Source: Rachycentron canadum
Lineage: Eukaryota > Chordata > Actinopteri > Carangiformes > Rachycentridae
Assembly: GCA_038496675.1 (NCBI GenBank)
Contig: CM076661.1
Span: 11,981,823-12,045,822 of the forward strand
DNA: 64,000 bases
Direction of reading: 5' to 3'
In this document: piece by piece, positions 22,261 through 42,643 of the stretch
How the letters are laid out: every line of letters starts with the position of its first letter
Position numbering within the stretch: position 1 is the stretch's first letter
Program-made: the position numbers and the translations under genes
The notes under the pieces: generated by a model
Told to the model about the DNA's origin: nothing
Databases searched by the model: none
The model's input: the letters and a program-made list of their open reading frames with translations, nothing else

Positions 22261-24640
22261 AGTTAAACATGAGCTTAACTGGGACATTCAGCTGCGCATC
22301 GCTAAGGCACTGAATAGAGTGAATGTCCTACATATTACTCCTAAGTGATGAAGGGAATTCAGGTTAAAAAAAAACAAACAAACACCAGCCTCAATCAGTT
22401 TCTTTTATTTTATTCTGTTTTATTCACCAATCACTAAAGAAGAGGCTTAGACTTTCATTATCCTGTGCAACTACAGACATGCTACCAAATATTAATGACT
22501 TCTTTGCAGACAAACTAACATTAACCAGCACTATCATAACTAGCTTTTCAAATTTTTCATCAGCCAAAGGGGATTTTCAAAACCTAGCAACTTAAATGTG
22601 GCTCTTATCAATTTCAATTAATCTATGAGGCAATAGAAAATGATTTAAAAATCGTTAACAAAGCTGTTGTTAGGTGTTGTTACACCATGTTGTACTTTGA
22701 AAATCTAGATGGTGTCTTATCACAGTATGTTGGAATTAATATCACTTGAACAAACTACAACATTCAATTGCTTCTTGTTTTGCTACTGTAATGCAACTAG
22801 GCGCATTAATAAAATAAACAGTTACAATTTACAACTTCTCGATGAAGAATGCCTTATCTGAAAGCAGTATATCATAGTAGTAATTTGGGATATTTATGAG
22901 ACTACAGTTTGCATTTCACATGCAGAGTGAATAAGTCTACAGTCATAAAATACATTTCTTCCTGAAATGTGTTGGAGTACAGTTATAAAGAAGGGAAACA
23001 TCAAAATCCTCAAGCAGTAAAACCCATTTTATTTATACTGTCCAGTGAAGACAAAGAGACTCAGAAAAAACATTTTCAAGCTTTCATCTGGTTGAGATGC
23101 GGATTGTGCAGAAGGAAGATCAAAAGGAATCTCCTAACAGTTTTATAATACTGTATGCCATTGTTTAATGCATTACTTTAAGAAAAATTGTTTTCCTGTT
23201 TCACAAGAAAAAAGGGAGCAAATGAAGTTTTAGTTGTCTTAGAAATTGCTCTAGGTTTTACATGATGACGCAACAAAGAAAGAAAAGAAGAGAACTAAAG
23301 AAGAAAGGAGCAAGAATGTGACTTTGAGCAAGTTATTAATAAGAGAAGAGGGAGAGCCAAGGCCAAGCAGCTCAAAAGAAAGGAGAAACCGACACAGCAA
23401 ACCAGTGTGACTTGCTGCTAATGAGGCGGCCGCTGGTCTGGCTCTGGTTATAAATATGAATCATGGCACTGGGCCCTTGTCTCCGAGGGCCACATTGTAA
23501 AAGAAGAAGGTGATTTATTGGAAGAAAAGCAGAGATCAGGAGAAGGAGGGTGTGGGAAAGTTTTTTAGCAGAGATTAAAGTCCTATTTCATGGTTTCAAA
23601 AAAGAAGCAGTGACAGTGGAAGGAGGTGTCTTTGTTATCTCAATTATGTGGCCTCGTGTTTTTAGTGCTTCAGTGAGTCATGCTGTCCATCTAACATCTA
23701 AGATGACACATTCAAAGCTTTAGATGAGACAGTGAATAAGTCTTAACTACAGGCAATCAGATTTGTGAAGGACTTTCTTTACCTCCTTTGAGCTCAAGTC
23801 TGGAGTGTTTTTGTGAATCGTCATGCTCATGTTCAACAAAAGCCTGCTGTGATGGTGGCTGGCACGTAGTTTTCTGTACAGCCTGTGTTGCAGCTGACGT
23901 GGCTAATGCCTTGTTGACTTCAGACACTGATTAACTTACACTGTTTAGCTGTCCAGCCTGGCAAACACGCACACACACACACACGAAAAAAACATGCAAA
24001 CACAGCCTGACAGGCACATACGGGATACCACACACACACATATATATAATGAGAGGCCGAAAAGACTTGGGCTGGCTTCTGGCTGGTGCTGAGGTGACAG
24101 CCATGGTAATTTCCTGTGGCAGATTTCTGGGAAACGCTTCATTACAGCTTCAATGCTGCCTCCAGATCTGTGAAACAAATGCAGTTGCATAAGTTGAGAT
24201 ACAACGAGAACTACACCATAAAATACTGCGTGGAAACAAAGCGGAAAGGTTCTGAGGGCTTGTATAGATCTGATGTGTTATTTTGATTCAATTCCTGGTG
24301 AAAAAGAAATCAATCTCTAATGGGAGCTTGTATTGGCTCTAGAAACACAAAGGTGTTTTGCTGCCACCTGTTGGGCAGATTGTGTAGGTGGCAGCAGTTA
24401 CACTTCCTCTGTCTCCCTCAGTGTAAAATGCTTCATATAAATACACGTTTTAAAACTCAGCAATTGGGTTGTGTTAAACAAAATTAATCAGCACAGTGAC
24501 AAAAGGACTTTATGATTATATTTCAATCAAACTGAATGCAATTCTCCATTTTGATAATGATGCATGTGTTCAATAAATCATGTGGTTTCTTGTCGTGCAG
24601 CTGCAGATTTTCCTCAGATTCAACAGCCAGTGACTGATTG
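22261..24640. other. spacer between divergent disp2 and pkdcc
   Basis: No coding sequence is recognised. Around 23390-23510 there is a GC-richer island (with GCGGCCGC and CACTGGGCCCTTGTCTCCGA) in AT-rich DNA that could be a regulatory element. A short (CA)n lies at about 23967-23985. Confidence 0.5.
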
Positions 24641-24914
24641 TTGTTGTCAAATCAGCTGCGGGAGGCGCTTTAACGCGCGGACTGACGGGGTGACAACAGG
24701 AGGTCGAGCTCTCCTGCAAAGTTGTTCAGCGGGTGTAAAGTTACGAGCGCACAGGACACACCTCTAGAGGGAGTTCCCGGGGAGGTGGAAACAAGGAGTT
24801 GATCGCTGCTCCTGCAGAAAAGTCAGGAGGAGTCCTTCCACTCGGACTGAGCGGTCGTCGGAGCCCGCGGCCGTGCGTCGTTCCCGCAGCAGTAGCCGTG
24901 CCACGAGAGGGGAA
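24641..24914 (+). promoter_or_regulatory. pkdcc CpG-rich promoter / 5' UTR
   Basis: GC-rich sequence with clustered CpG runs into the start codon. Open reading continues upstream to 24873 but has no ATG before 24915. Confidence 0.55.
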
Positions 24915-26715
24915 ATGCCCGAGATGGGCAACTCTTTACGCGCGGCTGCCCTGCTGGCTTTCGTGGTGCTTTCCATCCTGGTGTCACTTTTAATAAGCAG
25001 CGTGCAGCAGTTTGGAGCCAGAATATCGCACTTTTCTAACGCAACTCCTGCTGTTGATGAGCAGGAGTCCGCGTCGCTCCGCGGGGCGTTGATTTACCAA
25101 CTCAACGAGAGGCGCAAAGAAATTATTCCGCTGCTTTTACCCGATCGCGATGATGATGATGGAAACGGACTATCAGGGGGAACTCGACTTTCTCCCCAGC
25201 CAGACTCAGTTTTGGATTATAACCTGTGGAATGAGATCACGCATGGTTCCAGGAAAGCGCATATGGATGAAATGGGTTGTGATTCCCTGGTGGACATGCA
25301 GGCGGTGGAGATCCTCGGCTCTGGATACACGAAACTGGTTGTCAAAGTGAATATTGCCGGAGGTCAACCCGTGGCTTTAAAACTGGTCAACGAGCAGGGA
25401 ATAGATATGGGAAAGTGTCTAGAGGATTTTAAAGACCCCCAAGGCTGCCGTGAGCTCGTTTCCTACAAACTGAAGAAAGAAATAGTCCTGTTGCAGAGGC
25501 TGCAGCATCCAAATGTCATAAAGGTAAAGCATCTGTCTGCCCTGTATCCATCCATTTGAAACATTTATCCATTTAAAAGTTAAACTACTAAGACAACATT
25601 AAAGACTATATGTTTTATGTCGAATATTAACACAACATGAAAGACTGTTTTATTTCAAAGTGAATGTGTGGAGCATCAGAAGCTCCTTCCCACTTCTAAA
25701 CGTTAAAAATACTAGTGGAAGAGTATTAAGATTTTCCATAATCCATGCACAACTGCTCACATTTTCCTTTGTCTCACACACAGTGAACTGAAAAAAGGGC
25801 CTCGTTGGCTCTGCAGGACCTTCCCATGTAATTAAATTAAATTCACTGACCCTCTACTGACCTTTGGGTCCAGTTTGGCAAGAGCTGACAATGTGCCTCT
25901 GTCCTCTCTGATATCCCTGGATGCATCTGAAACCCCCTAACACTTATTCACTCAAACTATTACAGCTCAATTTAGAACTAGTTTAAACTTAACAGATAGG
26001 TTTGTTTCTCACATCCAGCAGTCGTGTGACAGCGGTGTGTCGGACAGCTCAATGAAACTAAATGTACAGAGCTTATTCCCCTTTAGGCTATAATGTGATT
26101 TTATTGTCACAGGCCTGAGCTGCAGGGAGTGAGGCTGGCAGAACATCATGTCCTCTCAATTTACCCCCACACGCAGAACTTATGGAAATAAAGCCTGTTG
26201 CTTTATTTAATTTCTGCAGTTAAAAAGAAAAAAGAAGCAGGAGGTTAATCATGTAATTTGACTTGCTGTGTTTATTAACTAACTGTGTAAATCCTGTACC
26301 CACCAGCTCAAAGGTCATTGTGCAGGAGATGGAAGAGGCCAGGGAGGAAGAGGAGCAGAGAGAGGAAGAGTCACGGTCATTCTGGAGCAGGGGAATCCTC
26401 TCCAGATGATCCATCTGCTTCAGAGTCCCTGGGAGGACAGATTCAGGGTAAGTACTTAAACTCCAGCTTTTTAGCTCTCAACACAAATGCGCTGTCATTT
26501 ATCCTTTGTACTCGACTACACGCACACTCACATACTGCACGTAAAGCACTCACTCACTCTTCTTGGTAAAAAAAGATGAAGGCTGAAAGATGAGGGAGAT
26601 GGACATTTGAAACTCCTGGAGGTCTGACATCTGTCCCTCAGTATATTTGATCAGGCCTTGGTTGAAATGGAGATGGGTCCTGGAGTTAATCCACTGGAGG
26701 TTAGGAATGTCATCT

Positions 26716-26779
<64 letters not shown>

Positions 26780-29700
26780 CTTCTGCTCAACCCCCATCAC
26801 AGGTATGTTCTCACTGGGAGACCACTGAGGAAGAATCCCAGTGTGTGTGTATGTGTGTGTCTGTGTCAGTGTATCCCAGTGTGTGTGTGTGTCTGTGTGT
26901 CTTCATGCATGGATGTGTTTGAAAGAGAAAGAAAGAATGAGTGGAAGAGCAAAACAAAAACGTCTGTCTGAGTTTGCATGTTTTTGTATTTGGATTAGCA
27001 GGAGCAGCATCAGTCTGCAAGTATCATCTCAACTATGGGCCTCATTTTGCTACATCACTCAAACAGCCGTTCATAATACCCCCTCCTCAAGCTGCTCGGC
27101 CCCTTTCAGCTACGTTGCATCTGCGCAGACTACAGTAATCCATCGGTGTCTGGTTTCACCCAGCCCTGTTTTTACAGTGCTTCGATCCCACCAAGTGACG
27201 TCCAAGAGACTCGCATTACCTAACACTGCAGCTATGTTTGCAGTATGACAGAATCATTTCACGCTCTGTCAGTGCGTGGCTAATGCCTTTATTTTGCCTT
27301 TAGTGGCCTACTTATTTTCTATTTCTGTTTTTATTATAGGATTTAAAGAGTACTATAAAAACTGTCTCAGGAAATGGCTTGCAAATGTGGTCAGTGAAAT
27401 GTCTTAAAAGTAAATAACGCTGTTTTTATGCAAGACTGAAAGTTTTTATATTTTACCATTTTTAGCTGTTATAAAACTTAATTAGATATTGTCACTTCTT
27501 CAGTGTTTTTCAGTCAGTTTTTAGCTTGAGAATGAAGAAATGTGTTACTATGCCCAACATTTTAAAAGCTTTTTTATTTGAGAAAAACTGGAAGAAGCTG
27601 AAGTGACCAACTTCATCCTCTTTCATGTGATTGGATGAAACAACCTGTTTAAACCTCAACTTGGGCTTTAGGAACTCATGATGGGATTTATGTTTATTAT
27701 ATATCTTATGGCCAAATGATCAATTCAGAAGAGAATTGCCACTGAAAATGATAATGAAATGAAAATGATAAAACATTAGTGTAGCCCAAATTTAGTCTCT
27801 AAAATGTTTAAAAATAATAATATCCAATTAAAGTTAAAGTTTAAAGTTTCCAATAACAGCTTTTAATTTCAATTTTATCTAACATGATGCGACGAAGGTC
27901 AAAAATATTACATTTAAAATGGGGCAGTATGTTACTCCTGTTACATTTCTGTGCTCATCAATCCAGCTGATCAGGTTTTCTGGCATGTCTGATCTCCCAG
28001 GTGTGTCTGGACCTGGTCCGGCTCCTCCACTTCCTCTCTCAGTCTCCTCTGGGCTCTGTAGCTCTGCTGGACTTCCAGCCCCGGCAGTTTGTCACTGTGT
28101 CCGGCAAGCTGAAGCTCACAGACTTGGATGATGCCAGCGCAGAAGAGACCCCCTGTCAGATTGATGCAGACTGCACCCTGCAGTTTCCACACAGAAATTT
28201 CACTCTGCCCTGCTCGACTCAGGGAGTGTGTGACGGGTTGAATGAGAAGAGGAACATTTACAACGCCTATAGGTAAGAAAAGTGACATTTTTACTATGTG
28301 GTAGACATGTGATGGATGGATGAAGCAGTAGCTGAATGGATGATTGCTTAAGTATAGGCTCAGCTGACACCTGAAATGTTGTTGATAGTAAAGACATGTA
28401 GCTGAAAATGTCACGGTTTGATGGAGGAGATGTGATAAATATTATTTCCGTGGAAAAAACTGTATTTCCCCTTTTAAAAAGCCTTCAGGTTTTTGACAGC
28501 TTTATGGACTGTTTGTTTTGGCACACCAATGTGAGACAAGTCATGTTCTTGGGGAAATATGTGATGGGGCTTGTCTCTCTTTCTGTCTGAATAAGTTGTT
28601 TCTGCTTGGCCCCAGGTATTTTTTCACCTACCTGCTGCCGCACCAGGCCCCACCCGGCCTTACACACCTGGTAGACCACATCATGAACTCCACAGGTGAG
28701 GACAAGAGATGTCTTGACATGACAAGACACTAACTATTAGAAGATCAGAAAGAAAATCATTCTATTATTTTGGTCGAGTAATGACATGTCTTGGTTCAAG
28801 TGCTTCTTTTAATGAGCTCGACAAAATGCTTCACTACATGTAAAACAGTAGTGAATACAAGTTATCTTTTGAGATCAAACAACTAGGATTAGATAGGAGA
28901 GCATGAAAAAACACAAATCATCTATATTGGATAATTTCATGCCTGCAGTCAGTTAGATCTTTTATCAGACTTAATGCATTGTGTGTGTCCAGGGGAGCTG
29001 AAAGCTGACATCAATCAAACGCTGGAGGCCTTTGAACACATCCTCCTGCTCTACAAGTCTGGCCTGCACCTGGATAACCTGCCTCCATCAATAATCAGAG
29101 GTAAGAGGGCTGGAGACTGGAATGAAGCCTTTTTTTTTTTTTTAACAAAGCATAGTGGGCCCTTGCTTGGCCCCTTTTTGATTCCATTTTAGAGAAAACA
29201 CAACTAACACCACCTTCATTTTCTATCTTAAAAAAAATGAAGAGGGGGGGGTTCTCCTGTTCAGGCTGTTTTGACAGGTTTATTAGGCAGCTGGAATGAC
29301 AGGACAAGACCAACAAAGTAGGATTAATCCTGCATGTCTCTAGCTCAGAAAGCACAGTTGGCATTCTTTAACAAAACAGTGCTGAGATTACATCAAGTTA
29401 TTCTTCACATAAGAAGTGTTGTATTTAGTTCTTCTGCCTTTTAAGGATAGTTATATAGAAAATGTTGTGTACAGTTATTTATTTATTTATATATATACTA
29501 GTGTATATATATTCTAGTTAAAAGATTTTTCTTTCAAAATGTTTTTTTTTTTTTTGGAAACTTTCCATCTCACTTTTGTATACTTTCAGTATAAGCACCA
29601 AAAGTCCTTCACTTTTCTTCTCTCCAGCTTGCCTCCCCTCACCCCTTCCGCCCTTCCACTCAGCTCTATGAAATATTAATAACAGAATGACTGGCCTGCG

Positions 29701-31504
29701 TTCCTGTGGTGAGATTTTTCCGTCCCCCAGATGCTGGACTGTTTATATAGCAGCGCTTTGTGAATTTAATCACAGATTCAGGGTAAGGAGGCCTGGGCGC
29801 TGAGTCTGACACCAGGAGGGAATGTTTTAGCTTAACAAGGAGGTGCCATGAACCAACCCTGCTGCTGCTGCTGAGCGTGTGTGATAAGACCTAAAAAATG
29901 TGTGTCTTATACCATTTTGTGGACTTTGTTGAAAGACAGGTCGTTTTTGGGTCGAGGATAAACCTGGTCACATTCTTGTTCTGTTAGTTGAATATAGTTT
30001 AGCTTCGTTTATAGTTTCACAAATAGGCTAATTCAATTTTTGGGGCATTAGATGAGAAGATTAACACTTCCACACAGCGTTTGTCAGGTAAATACACAGC
30101 TAGTGGCCAGTTAATTTAATTTACCTCGCTGGATGGGAACAGGGGAAAACAGCAAGCCTGTTTCTGTCCAGAGGGCAAAAATAAAAGATGTTTTATCTTG
30201 TTTGTTTAAAAGCTCTACTGGTTCACAAGACTTCAGGAAGGTACTGCTACTAGCCAAGTGAGTCCAGGAAATAACCACCAGAAAAAGGGTGAATTGTCAT
30301 TTGTGTACTTCAGATTTTATTTTATATTTATATTTAACAAACAAGATACATTGTGTTAATTAGATATAGGGATTTTGTTATATTCAGACATCCAGTCCAA
30401 CTGTTTCCCTGTTTCCAGTCTTTATGTGAAGACATTTTGAATTATAGTTTAACATATTTATACTTAATTCACTTTCTTGCCTGTTGAGTTATAAAAGATA
30501 ACCACGTACGCTTGTTCAATTTAATCAGATGATATATGTTCATTAGTGCACTTTCGAAGTGTTGGTAGGTGGTTTTTGTTACCCTTAGACAGAGCCGGGC
30601 TTGTCTAGCCAGTTGGTACTTGTAGCTTTATATTTACCAGACAGCTATTAGCATGGTGTGATCTTCTAACTGGCAGCTAATAAGTGTTGAAGCATATTTC
30701 CCTGAATGTGAAGCTATTACTTAAAAGGAATTGAACAACCAGAGGGGAAAATATCAAAAGATCCTGCAATTGTATATTAAAAAAACACACGGGCTCATTA
30801 ACATGTCTCCTCTCACAAGAGGAAAAAAAATCAGAATTGCAGCCAAGGACACAAATGTAAAGCTGATAAAAGAAGCCAAATGGCAACAGAGCTCAAAGAA
30901 GAAAACAGCATAATAACACAAGTGTGCATGTGTGTACAAAAAAAGATGCTGATCACATCCCAAGTCTTAATTTGAAATTGCTGACAGATGGAGACTCATT
31001 GGTAATGTGGATGTAACTTTTCCACAGCTGAGATCATTTGTGATTTGATGAAGGAAGCCAGAATCTGGTAAAAACGGCTGTTGCAGCAACTATTAATTTA
31101 GTTGTGTGCTAAAAGGCAAAGATTGAATTTATTCAGGACCAGATCTCTGTTTCAAATCTAAATTTGTTTGATTGTCCACATATTAATATGAAAGGAAGAC
31201 TGTTTCCTGCTGTTCAACTTGAAGACAAAGCTTGTATTCATATGCCTCTGTGTCCTCAATATTTGAGGCCTGCCACCCTTTAGTTCCCCAGCAGGCCTCA
31301 TTTTTTTTCTCCCCTGAGAAGGATCCTCTAAATACTCCTTCCCCTTGTTCCCTCTTCTGAGACCCAGAAGACAGATCCTCGTGTCTTTTTCCTCTTAACA
31401 ATACCCCTACACACACACCAGCTCCTGCCATTTAGGAAGGTTAACAGTTTGTAACAGTGTGCCGCCTCCATACGGACTTACAGACTCAGCTCTTGTCCAT
31501 TTCT

Positions 31505-31536
<32 letters not shown>

Positions 31537-31539
31537 TGT

Positions 31540-31601
<62 letters not shown>

Positions 31602-31602
31602 N

Positions 31603-31652
<50 letters not shown>

Positions 31653-33174
31653 TTCTGTTCCTGCTAATGTGTAGCAGATGATTTAAGGGCAGATCCACAA
31701 GAAGTCTGACTGAAAGAATTATAATGATGAATGTAACGCAAATGTTGAGCAGTGAAGTGATTTTTCTTTTTTTTTTTTCCTCCAGTGCGGAGCAGCAGTT
31801 TGTGGGAGAAGAAGTCAAACTGGTGTCAAATTTTGCTTTTTACAAAGACCAGAATATATGTTCATGGTTCTGGTTTATGAACAAAAAAAGTGTTTTTTGG
31901 CATTGTTGAAACAATTAGTCATTTAGTACATTGGCAAGAACTATTTTTATATTCCAGCTTTGTTCAAGCAAATTGCCAAAGACTTTCTGGCTCCAGCTTC
32001 ACTGTAGTGAGGATTTGCTGCTTTTATTTGGCTCATATGAAAGTTAAAGTGGCAACAAAAATTAATAAATTAGTAATTAGTAAATAATGTTTGTACCTTT
32101 TTGTGGTACTTTGTGAGCATGTACATCCATAAGGTGTGTAGAAATTTCTTTTTCTTTTTTTTTTCTTTTTGTAATTTGATGCTGTAACTTGGCCAAAAAC
32201 AAATTATACATTTTGTCACAACACACTAATCCCTATGAAGCCTGTTTTATTATGGTGTAGCTTTTTACTTCAAGTCTGTTAATCTTCACCATAATTATCC
32301 CTTTGAGTCAGTAGGAGCTCTGTTGTTGCTTGACGAATATCTTCAACATGTTTTCTTTGCTGCTCTTCTTCATGTTCTTAACTGTATTCTCTTTGTGCTG
32401 CATAGGAATCATTAAACTTTCATCTTGTCCTAAGAGAACACTTCAAAATCTTCTTGTACTCTCATGTACTAAAGTGGCATCTTGTCTTTTGGGGTTAGAT
32501 TACACCATGATGCGAGGTATGGGCACCTCTGGGAACGTGGAGTATCGCTGCTGGCCGTCCTACAGCCAGCAGGGCTGTGTGCTGTCGGTCCACAGCGCCA
32601 GAGAGGCTGCGTACATTTGTAACTCCCACTCTCAGTGCAACAGCTTCACTCTGACCGGACAGAAGACCTGGACGGGTTCGTTAAACCACAGATTAATGCT
32701 TTTCTTTCTTCTGATCTGTCATCTCATCCAAATGTCAGATGTTATTTCTTATCAAGAAGCTAGGACTTGTATGTGGTTTTCTCTTTTTAATCCTGATAAA
32801 ACTCATTACTGCACACATTCTGAAAATGGCATATGAAAGATATGTATAATTTTATATATATATATAATTCAAAATCATGTCTGTCACATGACTGAGCCTG
32901 CTGAGAAAACAACATACTGTTGACCACTACTTCATCTACTGATGAAGTTTTGAAATGTTCAAATGTACACAGATATAAAGGATATCAAGCCAAAACATGT
33001 CTATTGATGTTGCCAACGTGTTAAACATGGCTCTTTTCCTCTCTCTTTTTTTTCCCCATTTTTGCAGGCCGCCTCCTGGCCTCTTTCAGGAGCAGCTTCA
33101 GTCATCTGGTGCCTGATGGGACATCAGAGGTGTATGTGAAGAAAACCAAAGCTCCTGAAACGTCTACAGTGTGA
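24915..33174 (+). CDS. pkdcc: pkdcc paralogue, secreted tyrosine kinase (vertebrate lonesome kinase), 7 exons, 497 aa
   Basis: VLK/PKDCC is a secretory-pathway kinase that phosphorylates tyrosines of extracellular proteins and acts in skeletal development. Exons: 24915-25523, 26307-26447, 28001-28272, 28616-28695, 28993-29100, 32499-32675 and 33068-33174; all phases agree and the total is 1494 nt. A hydrophobic segment at residues 10-30 is a signal peptide or anchor. The glycine loop GSGYTK is at 135-140 and the ATP lysine in VALKLV is K156. The atypical catalytic block LLDFQPRQF has D274, and the metal-binding DLDD is at 291-294. After NFTLPC, GLNEKRNIYNAYR and FFTYLLPH comes the Cys-rich tail (YRCWPSYS, CNSHSQCNSF, KTWTG). 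N-glycosylation sites include NAT at 42. Human PKDCC is 493 aa. Starts at 24915 or 24924 (better +4 G) are both possible. The a/b paralogue letter is not decided. Confidence 0.92.
26307..26447 (+). CDS. pkdcc: pkdcc coding exon 2 (Gly/Arg-rich loop)
   Basis: CACCAG acceptor, GTAAGT donor, 47 codons in phase 0. It ends VTVILEQGNPLQMIHLLQ then SPWEDRFR, matching the N-lobe end of PKDCC. It begins LKGHC where mammals have LYGYC, followed by a Gly/Arg/Glu-rich segment (about residues 209-224) that replaces an acidic loop. Other frames here are longer but lack the family match. Confidence 0.85.
26448..28000 (+). other. pkdcc intron 2
   Basis: Contains the (CA)n tract at 26717-26778 and a GT-rich stretch at about 26841-26920; otherwise nothing recognised. 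Confidence 0.7.
26717..26778. repeat. (CA)n microsatellite
   Basis: About 31 uninterrupted CA units in pkdcc intron 2. Confidence 0.97.
30045..30240 (-). repeat. diverged fish dispersed repeat, inverted copy
   Basis: GATGAGAAGATTAACACTTC, then GTCAGGTAAATACACAGCTA and GGCCAGTTAATTTAATTTAC. This resembles the reverse complement of a repeat whose other copy is at 30560-30715. Confidence 0.45.
30560..30715 (+). repeat. diverged fish dispersed repeat, forward copy
   Basis: GGTTTTTGTTACCCTTAGAC, AGAGCCGGGCTTGTCTAGCC and GTAGCTTTATATTTACCAGA, ending GCATATTTCCCTGAATGTG. This is a recognisable diverged member of a very common percomorph repeat. A related piece (TTTCCCTGTTTCCAGTCTTT) is at about 30400-30425. 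Confidence 0.55.
31506..31649. repeat. (GT)n microsatellite interrupted by a single N at 31602
   Basis: About 144 bases of GT with two TCTG interruptions near 31535-31548 and one ambiguous base. The N shifts the dinucleotide register (TNGT), which suggests an assembly join. Confidence 0.95.
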
Positions 33175-34140
33175 CGTGAGGAACAAACAGAGCAGACCTG
33201 TTTATATCGAGTTGGGGTTGCTATGGAATGGGATGAGAGATAACTCGCAGCCGGTGATGTGAAGCAAAGCAAAATGTTGCGCTTAAGATCAGAAACTGAG
33301 TCCTCCTCTGAACATGTTGAGTGCAGCTCAGTTCTGTGGGTTCACAGGAGGAGCGCAGAGGCTGCAGAGGAGGCGTTTGAAGTGAGGCAAGTGAATGTGA
33401 TGTATTTATAGGGCTTCTGCTCAGTGACTGTTTGATCTGCCTGCCAGCTCACTGCCTCTGCCAACTACTATTTAAAGGGATTTCCCTTCAGGTACAATTA
33501 AGGAGGGAGAGCCTTCTGCCCTTGACATGTTTTTTTCTACCTTGTCTTTATTTGCCGTGTGTGTGTTGGCTTTCGTTGTGAGGCAGCGTCCCTGTAGTAG
33601 GATTTTTAAGCCAAAGAGGTAATGAGAACAGCCACTGCAGCTCAGCGTTTGAAGCCCGAGGACGAGAAAAGAAAACAAGCTCTTATAGAAATACACTTTG
33701 ATGTTAATGTGCTGAGGTTGCGGCTGTTTTTTCACGGTTCCGTGGCTTAGCTGCACTATGGTATGAGATGGCAACAAGCATATAAGCATTTACACGTCAA
33801 CAATGAGCAAAGATGATTAAAACCATTCCAGTCTGCTTTTACACACTTTTGTAAATTTAACTTTATCCTGCTTAGTTCATAAATATTTATATGATCAAAT
33901 GAAATGTAATTGTTCTTACATGATTGTGCATTATATCTTATGTGCACCTTGTGGGTGAAACTTTTATTTTCAATGAAAAATTATTCACTTCAGTGTTTTC
34001 TTTTTTTATACTTCACTAAATGTAACTGTACAGTTTTACAATTTGTAATTCTATAAATGTATTGTTTCTACTTTTTGATATTGTAGTTATTTGCATTTTA
34101 TTTTATTTAAGCATAGACTAATAGACTTTATTTAAGTGTA
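33175..34140 (+). other. probable pkdcc 3' UTR and flank
   Basis: Non-coding sequence follows the TGA at 33172-33174. It becomes very AT-rich by 33950. No canonical AATAAA stands out; an ATTAAA occurs near 33813. Confidence 0.45.
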
Positions 34141-34150
34141 TAATTAACAG

Positions 34151-34151
<1 letters not shown>

Positions 34152-34208
<57 letters not shown>

Positions 34209-34209
34209 N

Positions 34210-34256
<47 letters not shown>
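34152..34256. repeat. (GT)n microsatellite interrupted by a single N at 34209
   Basis: Pure GT on both sides of one N. This is the second such site in the window. Confidence 0.95.

Positions 34257-42588
<8,332 letters not shown>

Positions 42589-42640
<52 letters not shown>
42589..42640. repeat. (GT)n microsatellite
   Basis: 26 GT units; the reading frames through it are repeat artefacts. Confidence 0.97.

Positions 42641-42643
<3 letters not shown>

Larger units (their letters stand above)
29101..32498 (+). other. pkdcc intron 5 (3.4 kb) with repeats
   Basis: The largest pkdcc intron has donor GTAAGA and acceptor GGGGTTAG. It holds oppositely oriented diverged copies of one fish repeat (30045-30240, 30560-30715), a GT microsatellite with an N (31506-31649), and a GC-richer block at 29690-29830 that might be a conserved element. 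Confidence 0.7.

Noticed and set aside
31457..31818. Frames of alternating Cys-Val or Thr-His on both strands, here and at the other GT tracts
   Set aside because: Dinucleotide repeat artefacts.
32330..32836. 168-residue frame around pkdcc exon 6 read as a separate membrane protein
   Set aside because: Only the part 32499-32675 is exonic; the hydrophobic ends are intron sequence.
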